A DNA stretch of 64,000 nucleotides, from the NCBI GenBank assembly GCA_947631395.1, contig CANRLF010000003.1, forward strand, positions 62,001-126,000, written 5' to 3'. Position numbers and translations under genes: made by a program. Positions 35,282 through 43,900 of this stretch are shown piece by piece. Under the pieces are notes generated by a model. That model was not told the DNA's origin. It made no database searches and saw nothing but the letters and a program-made list of their open reading frames with translations. The DNA comes from an uncultured Oscillospiraceae bacterium (GTDB lineage: Bacteria > Bacillota > Clostridia > Oscillospirales > Oscillospiraceae). The stretch's first letter is position 1. Each line of letters begins with the position of its first letter.

Positions 35282-35782
35282 ATGAACGTGAAAGGACTTG
35301 CCCGGGACGCGGTGCTGACCGCCGTTGCTCTGGGGATATTCGTTGTGGAGCTCCAGCTCCCGGCGCTGACGCCTATTCCCGGGGTCAAGCTCGGCCTTGC
35401 CAACATCGTCACCGTCGTGGCCATGTTCACACTGGGCTGGGCCGACGCCGCCGGTATACTCCTGTGCCGGCTCGTGCTGGGCTCCTTTTTTGCCGGGAAC
35501 ATGATGGCGCTCCTGTATAGCGCCGCCGGCGGGACCCTGGCATTCCTGACGCTACTTCTCCTTCGCCGTGTGCTCGCGGAAAATCAGCTGTGGGTGGCGT
35601 CGGTTTTCGCCGCCATGGCCCACAACCTGGGCCAGGTCCTTGTGGCCGCCGCCGTCACCGCCACCCCCTCCATATTCGTCTACCTCCCGGTATTGCTTGT
35701 ATCCGGTATAATCACCGGCCTTCTCACGGGCCTCGCCGCTCAATACACCGTGTCGAGGGTCGGGCGGCATCTGAGGAAATGA
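35282..35782 (+). CDS. Gx transporter / heptaprenyl diphosphate synthase component I family membrane protein
   Basis: 166 residues with five to six membrane helices. The motif PIPGVKLGLANIVTVVAMFTLG is diagnostic of the PF07456 family, which resembles ECF-type S components and is also labelled Gx transporter. Third gene of the apbE trio (4-nt gap). The old label of a prenyl synthase subunit is doubtful for a polytopic membrane protein. Confidence 0.85.
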   Translation: MNVKGLARDAVLTAVALGIFVVELQLPALTPIPGVKLGLANIVTVVAMFTLGWADAAGILLCRLVLGSFFAGNMMALLYSAAGGTLAFLTLLLLRRVLAENQLWVASVFAAMAHNLGQVLVAAAVTATPSIFVYLPVLLVSGIITGLLTGLAAQYTVSRVGRHLRK

Positions 35783-35786
35783 GCCT

Positions 35787-36527
35787 ATGGAAAACGAAGC
35801 ACTGTTGACTAACCGCCTTGCCGAGCTCGCCTCCCGGGCCGGGAGCCGCGGGCGTTGGGTCTTTTCGGAGTTCCTGACTTTGGCCCAGCAGGACCTGCTT
35901 TGGCGGCTCAGGCTCGACTGCCCCTTTGAGCTCTTCGGCGGTCTCGCCTCCTCCGAGCGAAAAATAGCCTGCTTTGGCAGTGAGGACCTGTGCGGCTACG
36001 TGGAGCCGCCTCCCGTCGTCTGCCTCAGGCTCGAACCGGTCATGCAGAAATTTGCCGATCCCCTGTCCCACAGGGATTTCCTCGGGGCGCTCATGTCCCT
36101 GGGCGTCCGCCGTGAGGTCTTAGGGGATATAGAGATCGTGGACAACGTTGGGTACCTTTTCTGCCTTGAGTCCATCGCGCCCTTCATTGAGCAGAACCTA
36201 ACCTCCGTGCGCCATACGACCGTCCGCGTCGCCCCCTCCGCCCCGCCTGAAAAACTCTCCGCGCCACCGCCGGTCACGGAGCTCGTAGTCGCGTCGGAGC
36301 GTCTGGACGCCGCCGTGGCCGCAGTGTTCCGCCTCTCCCGTTCCCAGGCCCAGGAGCTCATCGACAGCGAGCAGGTATTCATCTCCGGCCGCCTCGCCAG
36401 GGCCTCCGCCGGACTTTCCGCCGGTGACATCATATCCGTCCGTCACTATGGCCGGTTCGTCTACGAGGGGATCTCCCGGGAAACGAAAAAAGGCCGCCTT
36501 CGTGTGGCGGTCCGGGTATATAAATAA
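35787..36527 (+). CDS. YlmH-like S4-domain RNA-binding protein
   Basis: 246 residues: an N-terminal YlmH-type region with FLGALMSLGVRREVLGDI, then a C-terminal S4 domain (about 170-240) with LDAAVAAVFRLSRSQAQELI. YlmH in Bacillus is linked to ribosome-associated quality control and lies in the divisome gene cluster there; here it is upstream of rplU. No clear ribosome binding site; it starts 4 nt after the Gx transporter gene and may rely on coupling. Confidence 0.85.
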   Translation: MENEALLTNRLAELASRAGSRGRWVFSEFLTLAQQDLLWRLRLDCPFELFGGLASSERKIACFGSEDLCGYVEPPPVVCLRLEPVMQKFADPLSHRDFLGALMSLGVRREVLGDIEIVDNVGYLFCLESIAPFIEQNLTSVRHTTVRVAPSAPPEKLSAPPPVTELVVASERLDAAVAAVFRLSRSQAQELIDSEQVFISGRLARASAGLSAGDIISVRHYGRFVYEGISRETKKGRLRVAVRVYK

Positions 36528-36555
36528 ACTTTTTTCCGGTTTTCCGAAAAAAATG

Positions 36556-36584
36556 TTGACTTTCCGGGATTTCAATAGTATACT
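36556..36584 (+). promoter_or_regulatory. rplU promoter and leader
   Basis: TTGACT (36556-36561), 17-bp spacer, TATACT (36579-36584). The following leader of about 80 nt before rplU could host the L21 autoregulatory structure known in Firmicutes; I could not confirm a fold by eye. Confidence 0.8.
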
Positions 36585-36670
36585 TTATAAGCCGCTTTGA
36601 GCTGAGCTTAAAGAGATTTTGAAAAATCCGCCTGCAAGAGCGAGTCTCTACATTATAAGAGGTGAAAACA

Positions 36671-36985
36671 ATGACAGCAATTATTGAGGCATGTGGCAAG
36701 CAGTATCGCGTAGCCCCCGGCGACACTCTCTATGTTGAGAAGCTGGGCGTGGAGGACGGCGGGTCCGTCACCTTTGACAAGGTCCTGGCCCTCTTCGGCG
36801 ACGACGGCACCGCCACCATTGGCACCCCCGTTGTGAAGGGCGCCACCGTCACCGCCACCGCGGTAAAGACCGGCAAGTCCAAGAAGATCATCGTCTATAA
36901 GATGCATCCGAAGAAGAATTATCGCCGTAAGCAGGGCCACCGTCAGCCCTATACCAAGGTCACCATCGACGCCATTAACGCGTAA
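36671..36985 (+). CDS. rplU: Ribosomal protein bL21
   Basis: 104 residues. [25 protein letters not shown] start and the C-terminal [21 protein letters not shown] are characteristic of bL21. ATG 36671 follows AAGAGGTG; the GTG at 36662 overlaps this site and is not favoured. Directly followed by rpmA with no prp gene between. Confidence 0.95.
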   Translation: MTAIIEACGKQYRVAPGDTLYVEKLGVEDGGSVTFDKVLALFGDDGTATIGTPVVKGATVTATAVKTGKSKKIIVYKMHPKKNYRRKQGHRQPYTKVTIDAINA

Positions 36986-37026
36986 GGGACCTTTAGCGTA
37001 CCACACAACATGGAGGTGTAATTTAC

Positions 37027-37290
37027 ATGGCACATAAAAAGGGAATGGGCTCCACCAAGAACGGCCGCGATTCCGAGTCCAAGCGCCTTGGCGTTAAGCG
37101 CGCCGACGGTCAGTACGTTCTGGCCGGCAATATCCTGGTCCGCCAGCGCGGCACCAAGATCCATCCGGGCAACAACGTCGGCAAGGGCAAGGACGACACC
37201 CTGTTCGCCCTGGTCTCCGGCAAGGTCCGCTACGAGCACGTCAACCGTGACCGCAAGCAGGTCTCCGTCTACGAGGACATCGCCCAGTAA
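37027..37290 (+). CDS. rpmA: Ribosomal protein bL27 (no N-terminal extension)
   Basis: 87 residues starting [16 protein letters not shown], the proteobacterial-type N-terminus. Firmicute bL27 normally begins with about nine extra residues that the Prp protease removes; here that extension is absent, and the 41-bp space between rplU and rpmA cannot hold prp. TGGAGGTG precedes ATG. Body of the protein ([15 protein letters not shown] region) is ordinary. Confidence 0.96.
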   Translation: MAHKKGMGSTKNGRDSESKRLGVKRADGQYVLAGNILVRQRGTKIHPGNNVGKGKDDTLFALVSGKVRYEHVNRDRKQVSVYEDIAQ

Positions 37291-37306
37291 CAAGCTAATA
37301 CAGTAA

Positions 37307-37337
37307 GAGGGACGCCAAGCGGCGTCCCTCATTTTTT
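37307..37337 (+). terminator. Terminator after rpmA
   Basis: 10-bp perfect stem (37307-37316 with 37321-37330), 4-nt loop, then a six-T run. Confidence 0.93.
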
Positions 37338-37385
37338 ATATTTCTCCGGTGAAAATCTCCGTGGCGCTTTTTACCGCGTCCACGT

Positions 37386-37403
37386 AATAACATCGATGTT
37401 ATT
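37386..37403. promoter_or_regulatory. 18-bp perfect palindrome upstream of degV
   Basis: AATAACATC/GATGTTATT, an uninterrupted dyad in an AT-rich 200-bp stretch between the rpmA terminator and degV. Typical of a dimeric regulator site; no regulator identified. Confidence 0.5.
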
Positions 37404-37444
37404 TCCTTTAGTAAATTACATATGTCCACACGCACGGCAAAAGA

Positions 37445-37469
37445 TGAACAAATTATCAAAATTTGTTCA
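37445..37469. promoter_or_regulatory. 10-bp inverted repeat upstream of degV
   Basis: TGAACAAATT and AATTTGTTCA separated by five bases, about 75 bp before the degV start. Could be an operator or, in RNA, an AT-rich hairpin; it has no T-tail. Confidence 0.5.
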
Positions 37470-37542
37470 ATTAGCACCTACCATTTTTTAATTATATGTG
37501 TTATTATTGATTACGCTATTTCGTAAAACTGGAGGTCCGACC

Positions 37543-38388
37543 GTGAAAATAAAGATAACTGCCGACAGCACCTGCGACCTGCCCGCCTCCGTCGCGGAGA
37601 AATACGGCGTACACATCTTCCCGCTCTATGTGGTGATGGACGGTGTGGCCCGCCGGGACGGGGTGGAGATAGTCGCTCAGGACATATTCGATCACGTTTC
37701 AGCCGGCGGGAAGCTCGGCAACACCGCCGCCGTCAACATAGGCGATTATCTGGAGAAATTCAGGGCCCTCCGTGAAAGCTATGACGCGATAATCCATTTC
37801 ACCATATCTGAGTCCATGTCCGCCTGCTATCAGAACGCCTGCATTGCCGCCGAGGAGGTCGGCAATGTCTGGGTGGTGGACTCAAAGAGCCTCTCCGTTG
37901 GCATATCAATGCTCGTCATGGACGCCTGCGAGATGGCCGCCTCCGGCAGTACCCCCGAGGAGATCGTGGCCGCCATGGAGGAGAAGCGGGAAAAGCTGGA
38001 CGTGAGCTTTGTGATCGACACCCTGGACTATCTCAGGGCCGGTGGCCGGTGCTCGCCTCTCGTGGCTCTCGGGGCAAACCTCTTGAACCTCAAGCCCTGC
38101 ATTGAGCTCCACGACGGCAGTATGGACGTGGGCAAAAAGTACCGCGGAGCCATTGAGAAGGTGGTGCTGAAGTACCTGGCCGACAGACTGGCCGACGTGG
38201 AAAGCATTGACACCCGCAGAGTCTTTTTTGTAAAGTCCAACGGCTTTACCGAGGAGTTTCTTGACGAGGCCCGCCGGGCGGTAATGGAGGCCTGTCCCTT
38301 CACCGAGCTTATCGACGCTGTGGCGGGTTGCACTATTTCAAACCACTGCGGGCCAAAAACTCTTGGCATAATAATGTATAGAAAATAA
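37543..38388 (+). CDS. DegV-family fatty acid-binding protein
   Basis: 281 residues. ITADSTCDLPASV at the N-terminus, VDSKSLSVGISMLV and LDYLRAGGRCSPL in the middle are DegV/FakB hallmarks; the family binds fatty acids and presents them to the kinase FakA. GTG start 37543 is preceded by GGAGGT at spacing 6, preferred over an upstream ATG. No fakA nearby. Confidence 0.9.
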   Translation: MKIKITADSTCDLPASVAEKYGVHIFPLYVVMDGVARRDGVEIVAQDIFDHVSAGGKLGNTAAVNIGDYLEKFRALRESYDAIIHFTISESMSACYQNACIAAEEVGNVWVVDSKSLSVGISMLVMDACEMAASGSTPEEIVAAMEEKREKLDVSFVIDTLDYLRAGGRCSPLVALGANLLNLKPCIELHDGSMDVGKKYRGAIEKVVLKYLADRLADVESIDTRRVFFVKSNGFTEEFLDEARRAVMEACPFTELIDAVAGCTISNHCGPKTLGIIMYRK

Positions 38389-38398
38389 GGCGTTTTGG

Positions 38399-38427
38399 TT
38401 GAATTGGACCGTATTCGATGATATAAT
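38399..38427 (+). promoter_or_regulatory. glyA promoter
   Basis: TTGAAT (38399-38404), 17-bp spacer, TATAAT (38422-38427). Confidence 0.8.
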
Positions 38428-38459
38428 ACAGGTGAAAATAAATTATAGAGGTACTTTCT

Positions 38460-39713
38460 ATGTATTCTGACCTTTTGGACTCCATTGGCTATATAAGCAC
38501 TCAGGACCCGGCTGTCGCCGCGGCCATGGGCCGGGAGCTTGGCCGTCAAAAACGCAACATAGAGCTCATCGCCAGTGAGAACTACGTGTCCCCCGCCGTC
38601 ATGGCGGCCATGGGCAGTGTCCTCACGAACAAATACGCCGAGGGCTACCCCGGAAAACGCTACTACGGCGGCTGTGAGTACGTGGACGAGGTGGAGACAC
38701 TGGCCATTGAACGGGCGAAGGAGATCTTCGGCGCCGGTTACGCCAACGTCCAGCCCCACTCCGGCGCTCAGGCCAACACCGCCGTTTATTTCGCCCTTCT
38801 CACCCCTGGCGACACGGTCATGGGCATGAACCTTGCTGAGGGTGGACACCTGACCCACGGCTCACCGGTGAACCTCTCCGGCAAATACTTCAACTTCGTC
38901 CCCTACGGCGTCAGCCCCGAGACCGGCCGCATAGACTATGACGCGGTGCTGGACATCGCGAAAAAGTGCCGTCCCAAGCTCATCGTCGCCGGGGCCTCCG
39001 CCTACCCCCGGGCAATAGATTTCAAGCGGTTCCGTGAGATCGCGGACGCCGTCGGCGCCTACCTCATGGTGGATATGGCCCACATCGCCGGCCTCGTTGC
39101 CGCCGGTGAGCACGAAAGCCCCATCCCCTGGGCCCACGTTGTAACCACCACCACCCACAAGACCCTCCGCGGCCCCCGTGGCGGGCTTATACTCACCGGG
39201 GATCCCGAGTTCGGCAAGCAGTTCAACAAGGCCATCTTCCCCGGTACCCAGGGCGGCCCCCTCATGCACGTCATCGCCGCCAAGGCCGTGTGCTTTGGCG
39301 AGGCCCTGAAGCCGGAGTTCAAAGCCTACCAGTCCCAGATCGTGAAAAACGCCGCGGTGCTGGCTCAGGAGCTCATGGCAAACGGCATAAATCTCGTCTC
39401 CGGCGGCACTGACAACCACCTGATGCTGGCTGACCTCCGCGGCACCGGCGTCACCGGCAAGGTTCTGGAGAAGCGTCTTGACGAGGTGTACATCACCGTC
39501 AACAAGAACGCCATCCCCAACGACCCCGAGAAGCCCTTTGTGACCAGCGGCATACGCATCGGCACCCCCGCCGTCACCACGAGAGGCTTCAGGGAGCCGG
39601 AGATGAAGATCATCGCCCAGTGCATCGCCGCCACCGCCCACGACTTTGAGGGCACCGCTGAGGATACACGCGCCAAGGTAAACGAGCTCTGCGCCAGATT
39701 CCCGCTGTATTGA
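38460..39713 (+). CDS. glyA: Serine hydroxymethyltransferase
   Basis: 417 residues, usual length. Interconverts serine and glycine with tetrahydrofolate. Conserved segments: [47 protein letters not shown] and the PLP-lysine site [14 protein letters not shown]. Monocistronic with its own promoter and strong terminator. Confidence 0.97.
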   Translation: MYSDLLDSIGYISTQDPAVAAAMGRELGRQKRNIELIASENYVSPAVMAAMGSVLTNKYAEGYPGKRYYGGCEYVDEVETLAIERAKEIFGAGYANVQPHSGAQANTAVYFALLTPGDTVMGMNLAEGGHLTHGSPVNLSGKYFNFVPYGVSPETGRIDYDAVLDIAKKCRPKLIVAGASAYPRAIDFKRFREIADAVGAYLMVDMAHIAGLVAAGEHESPIPWAHVVTTTTHKTLRGPRGGLILTGDPEFGKQFNKAIFPGTQGGPLMHVIAAKAVCFGEALKPEFKAYQSQIVKNAAVLAQELMANGINLVSGGTDNHLMLADLRGTGVTGKVLEKRLDEVYITVNKNAIPNDPEKPFVTSGIRIGTPAVTTRGFREPEMKIIAQCIAATAHDFEGTAEDTRAKVNELCARFPLY

Positions 39714-39728
39714 TGATAATTTGACATT

Positions 39729-39766
39729 CACCCCCGCCCGAGTGTTTCCCGGGCGGGGGTGTTTTT
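39729..39766 (+). terminator. Terminator after glyA
   Basis: 12-bp GC stem (39729-39740 with 39750-39761), 9-nt loop, T-run. Confidence 0.93.
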
Positions 39767-39875
39767 GTATCCCTCTCCCTCCTCAGAGAGGGGTGGCCAC
39801 ATCCGACACCTTTCCCCTTGATTTTATGGCCCCTTATGGTAACATATGGATAATCTCAATCAGGGAGGGCGGAAG

Positions 39876-40247
39876 ATGGATATTTGTACCAAGACGGAGG
39901 ACCGCGGGGAGCATTCATCGGTTTCGGTCCTGCCGGAGGAGCTCATGGGGGCTGTGGAGCTTTCGGGGCTCACGCGGAGGCACGCCATGGCGCTTTTGAG
40001 GGTGCCAAGCTCAAAGCTCCGCGAGGCGGCGCTGGTGGAGATGGCCTATTTGCGGCTCCCACCGGAGGAAGCGGACGGGTATGTGGACGCCATACTCTCC
40101 TCCGTCCTGCCCTTACCGGTGCGGGACTTCATCTCGGCCCTCTCACGTGACCTGGAGGCGCTCCGGGCCTCCGGCGTCATGGCGGAGCTTGCGCGTGACG
40201 ATGCCGACAATCTCATAAAGTTCACTCTGCGGATACCGATTACATAA
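39876..40247 (+). CDS. Small ParB-like protein of unknown function
   Basis: 123 residues. The central stretch LSGLTRRHAMALLRVPSSKL with the following VEMAYLRLPPEEADGYVDAIL resembles the ParB/Spo0J region where the HTH domain is followed by GHARALLxL and a helix ending VRETE. There is no nuclease/CTPase N-terminal domain. The ATG at 39876 has GGAGGGCGG upstream; an ATG at 39846 has none. Could be a truncated relic or a stand-alone DNA-binding factor. Not recognised as a named family. Confidence 0.6.
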   Translation: MDICTKTEDRGEHSSVSVLPEELMGAVELSGLTRRHAMALLRVPSSKLREAALVEMAYLRLPPEEADGYVDAILSSVLPLPVRDFISALSRDLEALRASGVMAELARDDADNLIKFTLRIPIT

Positions 40248-40262
40248 AAATGTCACCCGCTG

Positions 40263-40291
40263 TTGCGTTTCCCGTCGCGATTTGATATAAT
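40263..40291 (+). promoter_or_regulatory. Promoter of the acyltransferase gene
   Basis: TTGCGT (40263-40268), 17-bp spacer, TATAAT (40286-40291) with extended TG at 40283-40284. Confidence 0.8.
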
Positions 40292-40327
40292 ATTGGAAAA
40301 GGGACAGCTCTAAAACGGGGGACGCCG

Positions 40328-41827
40328 ATGTCAAAAAAGCGCATGACAAATGAGTACTCAGCATATATCGAAACGCTCACCGACGGTGAGCGCAGTCGTG
40401 TTGACTCATTTTTCCGCATACTTGACCAGCATCTGCGGCTTCCCCGGGAGTGGAAGCGGCAACTCACCCAGGATTTTGAGAACGCCATACTCTGGTACTC
40501 CAAAAACGGCGTGGAGCTTGACGACGCCCTGGCACGGCTGGCTCCCAGTAAGCTCGGCGGCTTTTACTCCCGGCCGGCGGAAGAGTGGTATCCGCTGGAC
40601 GCGGCGGCGAAGGTGTATCCACTGAGTATGAGCCACAGGCAGATGGCTGTCTTTCGTCTCTCCATGTATCTTGACCGCGACGTGGTGCCGGAGCTTTTGC
40701 AGATGGCCCTGACATTCACCATCAAGCGTTTCCCCTTCTTCGCCACCACCATCAAAAACGGCTTCTTCTGGCACTACATCGACTCAGCTAAACGCCGCTT
40801 CCCGGTGGAGGCCGAGTCCACGGTGCCCTGCGCGGATATAAACGTGTCCCTTACGGGCTCCAAATCCTTCCGGGTGCTCTATTACAAAAACCGCGTCAGC
40901 TGTGAGTTTTTCCACATCCTCACCGACGGCACCGGCGGTACCATCTTCCTGAAGACCCTTGTGGCCGAATATCTGAGGCTCATGGGGAACGACGTGAAGT
41001 GCGTATCCGGTGTGTTGGACATCGACGGCATCCCCGACGCCTCGGAGTCCGCCGACGATTTCTCCAAATACGTCTCTGGCAGGAAGTCCTCGGGCTTTGT
41101 GGACAAGCCGGCCCTTCAGATGGGCGGAAAGCTCTCCGCCGTCAGGCCCTGCCAGGTCATACATTTCGACATGGACTCCGACTCCCTCCGGGCCGCCGCA
41201 AGGGCCCGCGGGGCCTCGGTGACGGCTCTCGTCACAGCCATGATGTTCATCGCCTGCAAGTCCGCCGTGGACCGCCGCCAGGGCACCATCCACATCCAGG
41301 TCCCCGGCAACATGCGGACGCTCTTTGAGTCCGGCACCCTGCGCAACTTCTCCCTCTATGCCAACATCCACTTAAAGCTCACTGAGATAAGTACCGTCGA
41401 CGCCATACTCCCCTCCGTCAAGGCCCAGCTGGAGGCCGGCTTCGCCTTTGAGAAGATGCAGGAGATGATGAACGGCGCCGTGAAGCTTGTCCGGTCCGTG
41501 CGGTTCGTGCCGCTCTTTATAAAATGCCCCGTCGCCAGGGTGGTATACGGCTTTTTGGGGGACCGGGCCTTCACCACGACCCTGTCAAATCTGGGTATAG
41601 TAGAGCTGCCGGAGGGCCTTTCGGAGCACGTCAGAAAGATGGACTTCGTCCTCGGCACCGTGGCTCTTGCCCGGGCCGCCGTCTCAATGGTCACCGTCAA
41701 CGGCGTATGTACGCTGTCCATCGCCAAGCTCACCTCCGACCCATCATTTGAGGAGCGCATGTACTCGCTTTTCCGTGACCTGGGGATCACACCACGTCTC
41801 TCGGGCTCGGAGCTTTACAGCATATGA
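40328..41827 (+). CDS. Alcohol acetyltransferase/condensation-domain-like acyltransferase
   Basis: 499 residues in the CoA-dependent acyltransferase superfamily (alcohol acetyltransferase, PapA, NRPS condensation). The catalytic HxxxDG motif is at 196-201 (HILTDG), in the expected place after about 190 residues, and TTLSNLGIVELP near 415-426 corresponds to the C-terminal solvent-channel DFG-like region. The first 80 residues are an added charged helical part. No carrier-protein domain. Substrates cannot be read from sequence. GGGGGA precedes the ATG; a six-helix membrane protein follows 12 nt later, so the pair forms an operon with its own promoter. Confidence 0.78.
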   Translation: MSKKRMTNEYSAYIETLTDGERSRVDSFFRILDQHLRLPREWKRQLTQDFENAILWYSKNGVELDDALARLAPSKLGGFYSRPAEEWYPLDAAAKVYPLSMSHRQMAVFRLSMYLDRDVVPELLQMALTFTIKRFPFFATTIKNGFFWHYIDSAKRRFPVEAESTVPCADINVSLTGSKSFRVLYYKNRVSCEFFHILTDGTGGTIFLKTLVAEYLRLMGNDVKCVSGVLDIDGIPDASESADDFSKYVSGRKSSGFVDKPALQMGGKLSAVRPCQVIHFDMDSDSLRAAARARGASVTALVTAMMFIACKSAVDRRQGTIHIQVPGNMRTLFESGTLRNFSLYANIHLKLTEISTVDAILPSVKAQLEAGFAFEKMQEMMNGAVKLVRSVRFVPLFIKCPVARVVYGFLGDRAFTTTLSNLGIVELPEGLSEHVRKMDFVLGTVALARAAVSMVTVNGVCTLSIAKLTSDPSFEERMYSLFRDLGITPRLSGSELYSI

Positions 41828-41839
41828 AGGAGGCGCGGA

Positions 41840-42412
41840 ATGGATTTTGAAGTCATCTACCCGAAGATAAAAAAACAATCCCTGGCGATGCTCCGTGTCC
41901 GCTACATCTTCGGTATCCTGTTTCTGGTCTCGTCGGTCGCGTGCGTGGCGGTGAACCTTATCCTCCGGGGTCCCGCGTGGAGCGTCGTAGTGCTCTGGTC
42001 GCTCTATATGGTCTGGACACTGTGTCTGAAGCTCCCGCTGGTGGACAGGAACCTCATCAATCTCGGTGTGCGGTTCGCCGTAATGACCGTCATACTCCTC
42101 ATCCTCATCGACCGGCTCCTGGCCCCGGGTTGGGCCGAGTTTGTAGTGCCGCTGGTGGCCTACGGGGCCCTCATAGTCCTGGCTGTGCTCTTCTTCGTGA
42201 ACGTCTCAAAACAGCGCCAGAACGTGATGCCCCTGGTATTCCTGACGGTATGCGTGGTCATCGCCTCGGCCATCGCCCTCTTCGTTTTCTCCCTTACGAG
42301 CTGGCCAATGATCGTCCTGGCCTGTGTGGCTGTGGCGCTTCTGGTCGCCACGGTCTTTACCCTCCGGACGCGGCTTTTTTCTGAGATACGAAAGCGGTTC
42401 CATATAAAATAA
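41840..42412 (+). CDS. Six-helix membrane protein paired with the acyltransferase
   Basis: 190 residues: a short cytoplasmic start (MDFEVIYPKIKKQ), then six hydrophobic segments in three close pairs (about 22-43, 48-66, 74-92, 97-117, 128-148, 150-170) and a basic C-terminus. AAGGAGG precedes the ATG. Resembles an uncharacterised family that I associate with acyltransferase neighbours in Clostridia; I do not know a function. It could deliver or export the acylated product or hold the enzyme at the membrane. Confidence 0.72.
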   Translation: MDFEVIYPKIKKQSLAMLRVRYIFGILFLVSSVACVAVNLILRGPAWSVVVLWSLYMVWTLCLKLPLVDRNLINLGVRFAVMTVILLILIDRLLAPGWAEFVVPLVAYGALIVLAVLFFVNVSKQRQNVMPLVFLTVCVVIASAIALFVFSLTSWPMIVLACVAVALLVATVFTLRTRLFSEIRKRFHIK

Positions 42413-42448
42413 GACCCCGGCCCGCCCAAACGGCAGGTCCGGGGTCTT
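42411..42448. terminator. Hairpin between convergent genes
   Basis: 10-bp perfect stem (42411-42420 with 42439-42448) with an 18-nt loop, overlapping the stop codon of the membrane-protein gene. No clear T-run; likely shared by both directions. Confidence 0.6.
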
Positions 42449-42462
42449 GAGCTGCCTGGAGC

Positions 42463-43095
42463 TCAGATCTCCGTAAAATCCGCGATGTACATGTCGGCGG
42501 CCCGGCGGAGCTGTGGCTCCGCGGCGGCGTAGGAGCGGTCGTGGACAGCGACGGTCAGAAATCCCGCTCCGCCGGCTGTCAGCAGGGCGTGAGGCGCGTC
42601 CTCAAATACGGCGGTCCCTTCCGGGACTGAGCCCAAGCGTCTCGCGCACTCATAAAATATATCCGGTCTGTCCTTTCCCGAGCCGAACTCGGTACAGGTG
42701 AGGATAAATTTAAAATACTCCGAAAGCCCCAGACGGTTAAGGACGAACTCCACCAGGGGCCTCACTGTGTTTGTGGCCACGCAGGCCGGCACCCCGGCTG
42801 ACGCGAGCCTGTTTAGATACTCCCGGACTCCGGCCTTCGGCTCCACGGCGCGGTAGCCCTCCAGAACGTAACCGTTCACCTCATCGGCAAGCGTATCCGC
42901 CGTGGCAGGGATATTGAAGGCGTCCTTATAAAAGTCTATGGCGGTACCGAGAGTGCGGGCCTTGTACTCGGCAAAGAGCTTCTCGTCCCGAACCGGGGCG
43001 TATTTCAGGCAGAACCTCTCCCAGGCCCCGTCCCACACGGCCATGGAGTCTATGAGCGTCCCGTCAAGATCAAAAATTGCGGCTTTTATATCCAT
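42463..43095 (-). CDS. HAD-superfamily hydrolase (phosphoglycolate phosphatase/beta-PGM-like)
   Basis: 210 residues. Motif I DLDGTLIDS with nucleophile Asp near residue 9, helical cap (about 18-85), motif II in VATNT, motif III region GKDRPDIF, and motif IV FEDAPHAL. Substrate unknown. It starts 12 nt after the thiamine pyrophosphokinase stop, so the two share an operon; a role in thiamine phosphate or other phosphometabolite turnover is possible but unproven. Confidence 0.87.
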   Translation of the reverse strand: MDIKAAIFDLDGTLIDSMAVWDGAWERFCLKYAPVRDEKLFAEYKARTLGTAIDFYKDAFNIPATADTLADEVNGYVLEGYRAVEPKAGVREYLNRLASAGVPACVATNTVRPLVEFVLNRLGLSEYFKFILTCTEFGSGKDRPDIFYECARRLGSVPEGTAVFEDAPHALLTAGGAGFLTVAVHDRSYAAAEPQLRRAADMYIADFTEI

Positions 43096-43107
43096 ATTAT
43101 CCCCCGA

Positions 43108-43722
43108 TCAGCTGTTTTCCCACATGACGACGCAGAGACCGCTGTGGGCTGTCACGCAAGCGGGCCTGCCGGTAAACTGGTTGCTGACGCCGAGAGGCTT
43201 GTCGTCGCGCAGGACACTGCGGTCAAGACCATAGAGAAGTCCGGTCTCACTGACCACGGCGTCCCCTCCGTAGGCGAAAACGGAAATTAGCCCCCGGTGC
43301 TCCGGGCCAAAATCAATGCTCCCTTCGCGGATAGCCGTAACGGTCCACCGCGGTCCCACAAGGCGTGATGCCACTCCCCTGCGGGCGAGCATTGTGAGGA
43401 GCTGTATGTTGGCAAAGGTGTGATCCATCCGGCCGCCCATGCCGCCATAGATGACTATTTCCCCCGCTCCCCGGTCAAGGGCCTCCGTGTCCGCAAGCTC
43501 CATGTCCGTGGCGTCCTTCATCACCGGGTGCCGTATGAGCTCCACGCCCTCCGGCACCGCTCCGCCGTAGGAGTCGAAGTCCCCGACCACAAGGTCCGGG
43601 TCCCGACCAAGCTTCTCAAGCACCGCAAGTCCCCCGTCCGCCGCTATTACAAATGCCCCGTCCGGGATCTCGGGGCTTGTGTCCCCGTACTCCCCGGAGC
43701 CAAAAATACAAAATGTACCCAC
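43108..43722 (-). CDS. thiN: Thiamine pyrophosphokinase
   Basis: 204 residues. IAADGGLAVLEKLGRDPDLVVGDFDS, MKDATDMELA and GGMGGRMDHTFANIQLL are the canonical TPK segments; the Asp residues bind Mg-ATP. Makes thiamine diphosphate, the cofactor of the two ferredoxin oxidoreductases in this window. GTG start at 43722 with GGGAGGGAT upstream; the longer in-frame extension runs into promoter DNA. Confidence 0.92.
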   Translation of the reverse strand: MGTFCIFGSGEYGDTSPEIPDGAFVIAADGGLAVLEKLGRDPDLVVGDFDSYGGAVPEGVELIRHPVMKDATDMELADTEALDRGAGEIVIYGGMGGRMDHTFANIQLLTMLARRGVASRLVGPRWTVTAIREGSIDFGPEHRGLISVFAYGGDAVVSETGLLYGLDRSVLRDDKPLGVSNQFTGRPACVTAHSGLCVVMWENS

Positions 43723-43842
43723 GTTATCCCTCCCAAGGCGCGCGTTTGATACACGCGCAGGGACATTGTAGCACAGGTCAAGAAATTTTTCTCTCTTTTT
43801 CCGTGAAAATCGCAAAATTTTTTCTTCCAATACGGGAAAATA

Positions 43843-43851
43843 TGTTATAAT
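43843..43851 (+). promoter_or_regulatory. pfkA extended -10 promoter
   Basis: TG-T-TATAAT at 43843-43851; no good -35 hexamer, consistent with an extended -10 promoter, 50 nt before the gene. Confidence 0.65.
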
Positions 43852-43900
43852 GGTATCAGCGCCTTACAAAATCTGACCAGAAAAGGAGTCTTGATATACC

